Assembly (NCBI RefSeq): GCF_010550675.1
Contig: NZ_JAAGOA010000029.1
Coordinates: 35,180-99,179, forward strand
Source: Phytoactinopolyspora halotolerans
Lineage (GTDB): Bacteria; Actinomycetota; Actinomycetes; Jiangellales; Jiangellaceae
Length of the DNA stretch: 64,000 bases
Direction: 5' to 3'
A program made the position numbers and the translations under genes. Shown in pieces: positions 33,786 through 41,634 of this stretch. A model generated the notes under the pieces. The model was not told the DNA's origin, searched no databases, and worked only from the letters and a program-made list of their open reading frames with translations. Position 1 is the first letter of the stretch; each line of letters begins with the position of its first letter.

Positions 33786-36212
33786 CTACAGGAGGCCGCG
33801 GCGCTGCATCTGGGTCCAGAGGATCCAGCCCGGGAGGATCGGCAGCCAGAACGAGACGATCCGGAACAGCAGCACGGCCGGGACCGCTGCCGCCGTGCTG
33901 ACACCGATCGTGGTGACGCCGGCGGTCAGGGCCGCCTCCACAGCCCCCAGGCCGCCAGGCGTCGGGACCGCCATCCCGATCGTATTGCCGACCAGCTGGA
34001 CGATGGCCAGGTCGGCGATATCCGCGCTGCCGCCGACGGCGCGCAGGCAGAGATAGAAGCACAGCACCAACGACCCCGCTTGCATGAAGATCCCGCCGAT
34101 GGCGACCGCGAGCTTACGTGGATTGCTGAGAACGTCGAGCAGTCGCGGGAGCCCTCGCTCGGCGAAGTCCGACCAGACTGAACGCAACCGGTGACGGATG
34201 GGCGGGATCAGGATGAGCACCACGGCGGCCAACAGCAGCCCGACGATCACCAGCAGGGTCGACTGGGACGGCTCCAGCCCGGCTGCAGCCGAAGACCCGG
34301 AGATCACCCCGAGCACCGCGATGGTGGGGAACGTGATGGCGACGTTGCCGACCTGGTTCGCCGCGACGCTGGCCGCAGCCAGGGGCCCAGCGACGCCGGC
34401 CTTGGTGAGCAGCCGGATGTTGAGCGCCACGTTGCTCACCGTCGACGGGGCGACCAGCCGGAGGAAACTCAGGCACACCTGGGCGCCGAGCGTTCGCCAG
34501 AACGGCACTCTCTCCGGGACGAAGCCGAGGATGGCGAACGCCGCCCCGACAAAGCTGAGGAACATGGCCAGGATGGCCGGGAATATCCAGCGTAGATCGG
34601 TCTGCCGCCACAGCTCAGTCAACGAGACGTCGACGAGTTGAGTCCCAACCAGATAAACGGCAGCCACCGCGCCGACCCCTGTGACCAGCGACAACGGCTT
34701 GAACCGTTGCAACCGGACCGGCTCGGTCTCGCGCCCGATCCGCTGGATCAGCCCGTCCCGGAGTTCGGTGAGTAGTTCTCGTCTGCCTTGCAACTCACGT
34801 CGCACGGTGCGGGGCAGCGCGATGACCTGCAGCAGGGGAACGGCGCTGTTGAGCACGTTGACACTGAGTACTTTCATGGCCGTGTCGATGGTGCGCTCGG
34901 CGCCCACCACCAGCGCTGTCGCCACCAGCGCCTGGGCCAGGTCCGCGCGCATAGCCAGATCCGGTGCGGCGACCTCGCCGCCGGACGGGTCCAGCAGCCA
35001 GATCTTGCCCGCGTCGGACACCAGGATGCTCCGCCCGGACAGGCGGCGATGCGCCACCTGGTTGCGGCGCAGCCGACGTATCTGCCTCCAGAGATCCTCC
35101 AGCATCTCGTCGCTGACTTCGTCGGCGGTGAGTTTCGACAGCGGCTGGCCAGGCACGTGATCGAAGATGATAGCGGTAGCCTCGCTGTTGACCTTGAGCA
35201 CCTTGCGCAGCTTCGGGGTGCGTACACCTGCGCGGGACACGGCGAGCGACTGCAGGGTGATCTGGTTCACTGCCGTCCGCATGGTGACGGCTTGACGGGG
35301 CCGGACCTCCTCACGGGTCCGGACCTGATCCACGGCACGGGCCAGGACGCCGGCACCCTCGGTGTCCCGGTCTAGGACGAGCACCCCGAGCATGCCTTGA
35401 TCGCTTTCAGCGACATACCGGCGATAACGTTCGACCCGGTCCGCGCGCAGTGCGGTCAGGGCATACCCGTTCGCCTTGAGAACGTTCGCGACCTTCCATC
35501 CGTTGGGTGCGACCGACGGCTGTCCGCTGATCAGTCGCACCAGCAGCCCGACGATGTAGCCGATGCTCAGTGAGGCGAGGATCCCCGCGACGGTGATCTC
35601 GCCCTCGAACAGGCCGACCGCGAAGCTCGCCGCGATGGCGAACGTCGCGACTTGACGGACCCGCTTGAGGTTGAGCCGCGCGACGACGGTGATCACGGCC
35701 ACCAAGACGGCCGGATACATCGGCACCGGCGTGCCGGCTTCCCCTTGGATGCCGGGCACGAAGGAGTCATGCAGTCGCTCCGGCGACGAGTTGAGCAACC
35801 ACTCGGAGACCAGCGTGGCCGTCGCAGCAGCCAGCGATGCGGCGATGAGCAGTTCGAAGGTGGTGCGGAACCGGCCGCGCAGCATGAGGATGACGACGAT
35901 GACGAACGGAAGCGCCTGGGCGGTGAGGCCGGCCGCGAACGATATGATCTCGACCGGGCCGCGCGGCATGATGCTGTTCAGCTCTGCGAGATCGCCGGTG
36001 AGAGCTGTCAGCGTGCTCTCAGCTACCACAGCCAAGGTGACGAGTGTGGTCATTCCGACGGCCGCGAACAGCAGCCGCAAACCGTCCAGGGGCCTGCGGG
36101 TACGGCGAGGCAGCGGTGGTTCCTCGACCACCAGCCGACCACCGGAGGTCTCGCCCGCCTCTGTGGTTGCCTGCGTCTTGCTGTTGGCGACGTCGTGCTC
36201 GGGCTGCTCCAT
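33786..36212 (-). CDS. lysylphosphatidylglycerol-synthase-TM-like integral membrane protein with kinase-like insert
   Basis: 808 aa from ATG 36212, chosen for GGGGAGG 7 nt upstream. About seven hydrophobic helices occupy residues 40-240. A soluble region (about 255-490) contains 'VAHRRLSGRSILVSDAGKIWLLDPSGG', which mimics the catalytic H-x-D-x4-N...D-F-G block of ABC1/aminoglycoside-kinase folds but lacks the Asp and Asn. The C-terminal 300 residues form another eight or so helices of the UPF0104/LPG-flippase family ('SFLRLVAPSTVSNVALNIRLLTKAG', 'VPTPGGLGAVEAAL'). It probably handles or flips lipids in the membrane. The pseudokinase-like middle may regulate it. Confidence 0.75.
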   Translation of the reverse strand: MEQPEHDVANSKTQATTEAGETSGGRLVVEEPPLPRRTRRPLDGLRLLFAAVGMTTLVTLAVVAESTLTALTGDLAELNSIMPRGPVEIISFAAGLTAQALPFVIVVILMLRGRFRTTFELLIAASLAAATATLVSEWLLNSSPERLHDSFVPGIQGEAGTPVPMYPAVLVAVITVVARLNLKRVRQVATFAIAASFAVGLFEGEITVAGILASLSIGYIVGLLVRLISGQPSVAPNGWKVANVLKANGYALTALRADRVERYRRYVAESDQGMLGVLVLDRDTEGAGVLARAVDQVRTREEVRPRQAVTMRTAVNQITLQSLAVSRAGVRTPKLRKVLKVNSEATAIIFDHVPGQPLSKLTADEVSDEMLEDLWRQIRRLRRNQVAHRRLSGRSILVSDAGKIWLLDPSGGEVAAPDLAMRADLAQALVATALVVGAERTIDTAMKVLSVNVLNSAVPLLQVIALPRTVRRELQGRRELLTELRDGLIQRIGRETEPVRLQRFKPLSLVTGVGAVAAVYLVGTQLVDVSLTELWRQTDLRWIFPAILAMFLSFVGAAFAILGFVPERVPFWRTLGAQVCLSFLRLVAPSTVSNVALNIRLLTKAGVAGPLAAASVAANQVGNVAITFPTIAVLGVISGSSAAAGLEPSQSTLLVIVGLLLAAVVLILIPPIRHRLRSVWSDFAERGLPRLLDVLSNPRKLAVAIGGIFMQAGSLVLCFYLCLRAVGGSADIADLAIVQLVGNTIGMAVPTPGGLGAVEAALTAGVTTIGVSTAAAVPAVLLFRIVSFWLPILPGWILWTQMQRRGLL

Positions 36213-36334
36213 GGTCGAGCCTCCCCGTGCACGTACTATGTCGGTCGCGTCCGTCATGTCAGTCCGATCGTCGCACGTCATGGCGTAGCCATGTGGTGCC
36301 GACCCGGGAAATCGTACCCAGGAGATCATGACTT

Positions 36335-36646
36335 ATGGACGACGAGTACGTCGAAGCTGTACTGAGCCTGGTGGAACGCATCCCACCGGGCCGAGCGATG
36401 GCGTACGGGGCGATCGCCGAGATCGTCGGCGGCGAGCTTGAACGCGGTGGCCCACGCCTGGTGGGGTCGGTGATGGCGTCGTATGGGGGAGCCGTGCCGT
36501 GGTGGCGTGTGGTGACCTCGTCGGGACGGCTTCCTCCTGGGCATGAGGTAGCGGCTCTGCGTGAGTTGGCGGCGGAGGGAACGCCGATGACCGCCGACGG
36601 CGCCCGGGTGGACATGCGCCGCGCCGCATGGTCCCCATCATCGTGA
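36335..36646 (+). CDS. alkyltransferase-like protein (ATL), MGMT family without catalytic Cys
   Basis: 103 aa. 'VLSLVERIPPGRAMAYGAIAEIVG' and 'GPRLVGSVMA' match the DNA-binding domain of O6-alkylguanine-DNA alkyltransferase. The active-site PCHR is replaced by P-W-W-R, so the protein cannot accept alkyl groups. ATLs flag alkylated guanine for nucleotide-excision repair. It is in the same place as M. tuberculosis Rv3204, beside the AdnAB genes. The gene diverges from the LPG-synthase-like gene. Confidence 0.9.
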   Translation: MDDEYVEAVLSLVERIPPGRAMAYGAIAEIVGGELERGGPRLVGSVMASYGGAVPWWRVVTSSGRLPPGHEVAALRELAAEGTPMTADGARVDMRRAAWSPSS

Positions 36647-36692
36647 TCATCAACGCTGAGTCCGGTCAAGACGCGGCCGGCCGTTGATGATC
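36645..36692. repeat. inverted repeat with GATCATCAACG arms
   Basis: GATCATCAACG (36645-36655) is inverse-repeated as CGTTGATGATC (36682-36692) with a 26-nt loop containing GCGGCCGGC. It overlaps the ATL stop codon and precedes adnA. It shares the GATCAT core of the two other long palindromes in this window. Confidence 0.6.
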
Positions 36693-36775
36693 TACGCGGA
36701 GGAGCGGGACTGTCGGTGGGGTGTGGTGGGATGAGCCCGTCGATGGGGCACAGCGAGACGCTCGGGAGGTGAGGC

Positions 36776-39700
36776 GTGCGGTCGAACGGTGGGCCGGCGG
36801 TGCGGTTGGTGCGGCCGGAGCAGGAGCGGGCCGTCGTCGCTCCTCCTCAGCTCGACGAATCGCAACGACGCGTGGTGGAGCATCGCGGGGGACCGCTGCT
36901 GGTGCTGGCCGGGCCCGGGACAGGGAAGACGACGACGCTGGTGGAAGCCGTGGTCGACCGGGTGGAACGGGACGGTCTGAGCCCGGACCAGGTTCTGGTG
37001 CTCACCTTCAGCCGGCAGGCAGCGTCCGAACTGCGGGAACGGATCGCTCGTCGGCTGAGCCGCACGGTGCGGGAACCGTTGGCTCGCACGTTCCACTCGT
37101 ACGCGTTCGGCCTGCTGCGGCGCGAGGCCGTGCAACGTGGCGATCCAGCGCCCAGGCTGATCTCCGGTGCCGAACAGGACGTGCTGATCAGGGATCTGCT
37201 CCGCGGCGACGTCGAGGAACTGGGTGCGGACTACTGGCCGGAGAAGTTGCATCGGGCGCTGCTGACCCGCGGATTCGCCCGGGAGCTCCGTGACTTGTTG
37301 ATGCGCGCGGTCGAGCGCGGTCTGAGTCCGGATGAGCTGGAGGCGATCGGGCGTCGTGAAGGGCGTGCCGACTGGGTGGCCGCGGCGCGGTTCGCGCACC
37401 AGTATTCCGGGGTGACGGCGTTGCGCAAGCCGCCGTCGTACGACCAGGCCGAGCTGGTGCGCTCGGCATCCGGACTGCTGCGCGACGACCCGGAACTGCT
37501 GGCGCGAGAACGAGCCGCGCGCCGGTTCATCGTCGTCGACGAGTACCAGGACTCCGACCCTGCGCAGGAGGAGCTGCTGCACCTGCTGGCGGGCGGTGGC
37601 CGCGATCTGCTCGTGGTCGGAGACCCGGACCAGTCGATCTACGGTTTCCGCGGCGCCGAGGTGGATGGCATCCGTCGCTTCCCGGATCGTTTTCTCTCCG
37701 CGGACGGCGCGCCTGCCGCGGTGGCGGCGCTGACCGTCTCGCGCCGGTGTGGCCCGGCGTTGCTGGAGGCTTCCCGACGAGTCGCGGCTCGGCTCGGCGG
37801 GGCACACCGGCACCGTCAGTTGGAGCCGGGAGATCCGGACATGGCGGGCGCCGCCTCCGTACACGTCCTGGGCAGTCCGAGTCAGGAGGCCGCATTCATC
37901 GCCGGCCAATTGCGTGAAGCACACTTGGTGCGCGAGGTGCCGTGGGCTCGGATGGCCGTCTTGGTGCGGGCAGCGTCGGCGATCCCCGTGTTGCGGCGCG
38001 CGCTGAACGGTGCCGGGGTGCCGACGACGGTCCGGCTGGAGGAGGTGCCGCTCGTCGACCAGCCGGCCGTACGGGCGCTGCTCGCCATGCTCGAGTTGTC
38101 CACCGGCGATCGCGAGCTGGACCCGGAGCTGGCGTTCGAGCTGGTGACAGGCGTTCTGGGCAGTGCTGACCCGCTGGAGCTACGGCGGATGCGGCAGGAG
38201 CTGAGGCGCCATGAACTGGCCGCCGGCGGCGGTCGTGCTTCCGGTGAATTGCTGGTGGAGGCGATCGAGCAGCCCGTCGTGCTGACCCCCCTCGACGACG
38301 ACGCGGTGGCACCGGCGGCCAGGATCGCGACGCTGCTTCACGCCGGACGCGATGCCGCAGCCGCGCCCGGCGCGACCGCGGAAGATGTGCTGTGGGCGAT
38401 CTGGTCCGGCTCCGGGCTTGCACGGAGATGGGCGAAGACCGCACTTTCCGGTGGCCGCATGGGGCAGAGCGCTGACCGTGATCTCGACTCCGTGGTGGCG
38501 CTGTTCGACGCGGTGGCCAGGTACGTGGACCGGATGCCCGGGGCCGGGCCTGTCGGTTTTCTGGAGCACATCCGTGGTCAGCAGATTCCGTCGGACACGT
38601 TCGCCGCCGGTGCGCGGCCAGGTCAGACCACCGGGGCGGTGACGATCGTCACCGCCCACGCTGCCAAGGGGTTGGAGTGGGATGTGGTCGCCGTCGCCGG
38701 CGTGCAGGAGGGCGTCTGGCCGGACCTCCGGGAGCGGGGAAGCCTGCTCGGCACGGAGGAACTGATGGACGTCGTCGCTGATCGTGAGGCTTCCGCGGTC
38801 ACCCGGGCAAGCGCGCGCCTGGCTGAGGAACGCCGATTGTTCTACGTGGCGCTCACTCGCGCCCGGCGACGGCTGGTGGTCACGGCCGTCTCCAACGAGG
38901 ACGAGCAACCATCCCGGTTCCTGGACGACCTCGACCCGCAACCGGCTGACGCGCCTCCGGAGCGGCCGGTGGAGCGGCCGGCGCGCGGACTGGATCTCTC
39001 TTCGCTGGTCGCCGAGTTGCGCCGGGTGGTGTGTGACCCGGACGAACCGGAGCCGCGACGACGCGGGGCCGCCGTCCAGCTGGCACGGCTGGCGTCAGAG
39101 GGCGTCCGCCAGGCCGACCCGGATCGCTGGTACGGATTGCCGGCTCTCTCGGTCGCCGATCCGCTCGGGGAACCGGATGCGCCGGTACGGGTATCCCCGT
39201 CGCGGGTGGAGGAGTTCAACCGGTGCGAGCTGCGCTGGCTGCTGAAGACGTGTGGCGCCACCGATTCGGACATGACCCGCGCGGGTGTCGGCTCATTGGT
39301 CCATGACCTGGCCGAGAAGGCCGTGGCCGAGCAGTGGTCGGAAGACATGATGCTGACGGAGCTGGAACGGGCCTGGCCGAGCCTCGACGTCGGCGAGGGC
39401 TGGTCGGCCGCGCGCGAGTACGAGCGGGTACAGGAGATGGTGCGCCGGCTTGCGGGCTGGCTCAAGGAGAATCCCCGCCGGCTGATCGGTGTCGAACTCG
39501 ACTTCGACGTCCGGGTGGGGCGAGCGCGGCTCGTCGGCCGGGTGGACCGGCTTGACGCCGACGACGAGGGCCGGCTCGTCGTCGTCGACTACAAGACCGG
39601 CAAGAGCAAACCGACAGCGGCTGAGGTCGGCGAGCATGCACAGCTGGCGACGTATCAGGTGGCCGTCGAACGTGGTGCGTTCGATGACGCCACGGGAGGT

Positions 39701-39946
39701 GAACGCCGGTCCGGTGGCGCCAGCCTCGTTCAGCTCGGCAAGCCGTCCCGTGGCAAGGCGGATGAGCAGCGACAGTCACCGCTGGCCGATGCCGAGGACC
39801 CGGAGTGGGCGCGGAAGCTGCTGGAGCGGACGGCCGAAGGCATGACGCAGCCGGTGTTCCAAGCCCGCCGCGGGAGCTGGTGCGGGTTCTGCCCGGCCAG
39901 GCCATCCTGCCCGGTCTTCCCGGACGGCGACCAGGTCACGCCTTGA
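36776..39946 (+). CDS. adnA: AdnA-type helicase-nuclease subunit
   Basis: 1056 aa from GTG 36776, with GGGAGGTGAGG just upstream. The UvrD-like motor begins with Walker A 'AGPGTGKTTT' (Lys51), then 'TFSRQAASELRERI', 'VVDEYQDSDPAQEELL', 'GDPDQSIYGFRGA' and 'TAHAAKGLEWDVV'. The C-terminal RecB-like nuclease has Cys near 815 ('FNRCELRWLL'), 'LVVVDYKTGKS' near 937, and the Fe-S cysteines of 'WCGFCPARPSCP' at the end. AdnA pairs with AdnB to resect double-strand breaks. Length equals that of mycobacterial AdnA (about 1055 aa). The partner gene starts 1.7 kb downstream. Confidence 0.93.
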   Translation: MRSNGGPAVRLVRPEQERAVVAPPQLDESQRRVVEHRGGPLLVLAGPGTGKTTTLVEAVVDRVERDGLSPDQVLVLTFSRQAASELRERIARRLSRTVREPLARTFHSYAFGLLRREAVQRGDPAPRLISGAEQDVLIRDLLRGDVEELGADYWPEKLHRALLTRGFARELRDLLMRAVERGLSPDELEAIGRREGRADWVAAARFAHQYSGVTALRKPPSYDQAELVRSASGLLRDDPELLARERAARRFIVVDEYQDSDPAQEELLHLLAGGGRDLLVVGDPDQSIYGFRGAEVDGIRRFPDRFLSADGAPAAVAALTVSRRCGPALLEASRRVAARLGGAHRHRQLEPGDPDMAGAASVHVLGSPSQEAAFIAGQLREAHLVREVPWARMAVLVRAASAIPVLRRALNGAGVPTTVRLEEVPLVDQPAVRALLAMLELSTGDRELDPELAFELVTGVLGSADPLELRRMRQELRRHELAAGGGRASGELLVEAIEQPVVLTPLDDDAVAPAARIATLLHAGRDAAAAPGATAEDVLWAIWSGSGLARRWAKTALSGGRMGQSADRDLDSVVALFDAVARYVDRMPGAGPVGFLEHIRGQQIPSDTFAAGARPGQTTGAVTIVTAHAAKGLEWDVVAVAGVQEGVWPDLRERGSLLGTEELMDVVADREASAVTRASARLAEERRLFYVALTRARRRLVVTAVSNEDEQPSRFLDDLDPQPADAPPERPVERPARGLDLSSLVAELRRVVCDPDEPEPRRRGAAVQLARLASEGVRQADPDRWYGLPALSVADPLGEPDAPVRVSPSRVEEFNRCELRWLLKTCGATDSDMTRAGVGSLVHDLAEKAVAEQWSEDMMLTELERAWPSLDVGEGWSAAREYERVQEMVRRLAGWLKENPRRLIGVELDFDVRVGRARLVGRVDRLDADDEGRLVVVDYKTGKSKPTAAEVGEHAQLATYQVAVERGAFDDATGGERRSGGASLVQLGKPSRGKADEQRQSPLADAEDPEWARKLLERTAEGMTQPVFQARRGSWCGFCPARPSCPVFPDGDQVTP

Positions 39947-39956
39947 GGCATGAAGT

Positions 39957-40289
39957 TCAGCTCGGTTCGTCGTCGGCAGGGACGTAGAAGAAGCCTCGGC
40001 CACGTCGACTGTCGCGGCCAGACCGCAAGACGCCTTGTTCGACGAGATTTTCGAGAGCGGCTCGTGCCGTGTTGCCGGAGGCGTTGAGCAGCGAAGCTCC
40101 TTCTCTCGACGAGATCCGCTTTCGCGCTCGGGCATAGTCGGCGAGTAGCTGTTCACGCGGTGGTCCGTGATGGCGCGGAGAATCCGACAAGTAGCGAAGT
40201 TGTAAGCAGAATCGGTCCGGCGCGCATGTGTTGAGCTTTTCCATCGACCAGCTGCACAGGCGGCGAGTTGATGGAGAGAACGACATCAC
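39957..40289 (-). CDS. small winged-helix-like protein or fragment
   Basis: 110 aa. The last 70 residues ('EGASLLNASGNTARAALENLVEQGVLRSGRDSRRGRGFFYVP') look like a winged helix, as at the C-terminus of Fic-family or GntR-like proteins. The first 40 residues are Cys/Ser-rich and do not resemble anything known, so this may be the 3' remnant of a larger gene. No clear Shine-Dalgarno. It lies in the insertion between adnA and adnB, in sequence visibly less GC-rich than its neighbours. Confidence 0.4.
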   Translation of the reverse strand: MMSFSPSTRRLCSWSMEKLNTCAPDRFCLQLRYLSDSPRHHGPPREQLLADYARARKRISSREGASLLNASGNTARAALENLVEQGVLRSGRDSRRGRGFFYVPADDEPS

Positions 40290-40335
40290 TGGGTGGGATG
40301 GGAACCGGGCGGGAGCGATGACCTTCCGGCGCTGT

Positions 40336-40944
40336 TCAGCCCGCGCCCTCGATGAATGCCCGGACTGCGTCGGCGACGAGTTGAACGGCGATCGCCGCGA
40401 GTAGAAGACCTGCGATGCGGCTGATCAGGAGGATGCCGGACTCACGCAGGACCCGGATGATCACGACGCTGTACCGCATGAAGATCCACAACAACACATG
40501 TACCGCAAGGATCGCGGCGGCGACGGCGAGGTAGTCGGCGGCGTCGTCGGAGCGCTGCACGAACACCATGGTCGCGACGATCGCGCCCGGGCCCGCCAAC
40601 AGGGGTGTGCCGAGCGGGACCATGGCCACGTTGCCTCTGGCCGGGGTCCCCGGATCGTCCATTGCGCCGGTCAGCAACTGCAGCGCCACGAGCAGCAACA
40701 GCAGCCCGCCGGCGGTCTGCAACGCGGGCAGGCTGATGCCCAGGTAGTCCAGGATCACTTGGCCGAACAACGCGAATGTGACGATGACGCCCAACGCCAC
40801 CGCGACGGCGACCAGGGCCGCTCGCTGACGCTGGGCTGCGGTGCTTCCGGCGCCGGTCAGCACAAGAAAGATCGGTACGGTGCCCGGGGGGTCCATGATG
40901 ACGAACAGCGTGACGAACGCCTCGCCGAACAGTTGCCAGGTCAT
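40336..40944 (-). CDS. MarC-family integral membrane protein
   Basis: 202 aa with six hydrophobic helices. The N-terminus 'FVTLFVIMDPPGTVPIFLVLT' with its D-P-P-G/V-P loop and the 'GNVAMVPLGTPLLAGPGAI' segment near 108 (the P-L-x-x-P-x-x-A-G-P-G motif) are diagnostic of MarC/UPF0056. Despite the old name these proteins have no proven role in antibiotic resistance. It lies in the segment that separates adnA from adnB and is divergent from the following P-loop gene. Confidence 0.9.
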   Translation of the reverse strand: MTWQLFGEAFVTLFVIMDPPGTVPIFLVLTGAGSTAAQRQRAALVAVAVALGVIVTFALFGQVILDYLGISLPALQTAGGLLLLLVALQLLTGAMDDPGTPARGNVAMVPLGTPLLAGPGAIVATMVFVQRSDDAADYLAVAAAILAVHVLLWIFMRYSVVIIRVLRESGILLISRIAGLLLAAIAVQLVADAVRAFIEGAG

Positions 40945-41034
40945 GCCGCATTCACGCGGGCCATTCTAGGGGCTGACCACCCCGGGCGGCGGCCCTGTCG
41001 CACACGCTGATGGCGGGACGGCAGGCGTGGGACG

Positions 41035-41595
41035 ATGTCCGGCATGTTCGTCGTGTTGGTCACCGGCGCCTCTGGTGCCGGGAAGTCCGCGGTCAGCAGA
41101 TGGCTCGCCGCGCGCGGACACGACGCGCTGAGCTTGGACGGCTACGAAGGGCTCTGCACCTGGGTGGATGAGTGCGGCGAGGCTGTTCAGCGGCCGGACC
41201 ATCCCAGCCGGGAATGGCTGTCTAGACACGCGTGGATCTGGCGGCCGGACGTATTGGATCGGCTCCTCGAGGACGCGCGTGGCCGCGGAACCGGCACGCT
41301 GTGGCTGGCCGGGCATGCCGAGAACCTGGAGGAGGTGCTCGATCGGTTCGATCTGCGGGTGCTGTTGCGGATCGACCAGGCCACGTTGCGGTCTCGGTTG
41401 GACGATCCTTCTCGCGGTAACGATCACGGTCGGGTCGGGGCGAGCCGTGCGCACGTGGTCGCGACGTTCGAGGAGTTCCAGTCGCGGCTGGCTCGCTGCT
41501 GCGAGAGAGAAGTCGACGCCACCGATGAACTCGACGTCGTCGGTGAGGCATTGGTACGGCAGGTGGCTCCGGTCCGCGGCCGGCCCGGCACCTGA
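41035..41595 (+). CDS. P-loop nucleoside/nucleotide-kinase-like protein
   Basis: 186 aa (ATG 41044 also possible). Walker A 'VTGASGAGKSAVSRWLAARG' near residue 10 and the overall length suggest an adenylate- or shikimate-kinase-like fold. 'LSLDGYEGLC' near 30 offers a substrate-binding Asp, 'TLWLAGHAENLEEVLDRFD' sits where Walker B would be, and 'SRLDDPSRGNDHG' resembles a lid. The substrate is unknown. Its stop lies 40 nt before the adnB start, so it may be cotranscribed with adnB. Confidence 0.7.
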   Translation: MSGMFVVLVTGASGAGKSAVSRWLAARGHDALSLDGYEGLCTWVDECGEAVQRPDHPSREWLSRHAWIWRPDVLDRLLEDARGRGTGTLWLAGHAENLEEVLDRFDLRVLLRIDQATLRSRLDDPSRGNDHGRVGASRAHVVATFEEFQSRLARCCEREVDATDELDVVGEALVRQVAPVRGRPGT

Positions 41596-41634
41596 GTCCG
41601 GACCGTGTCGGTGCCGCCTGCCAAGGTAGGCGGC

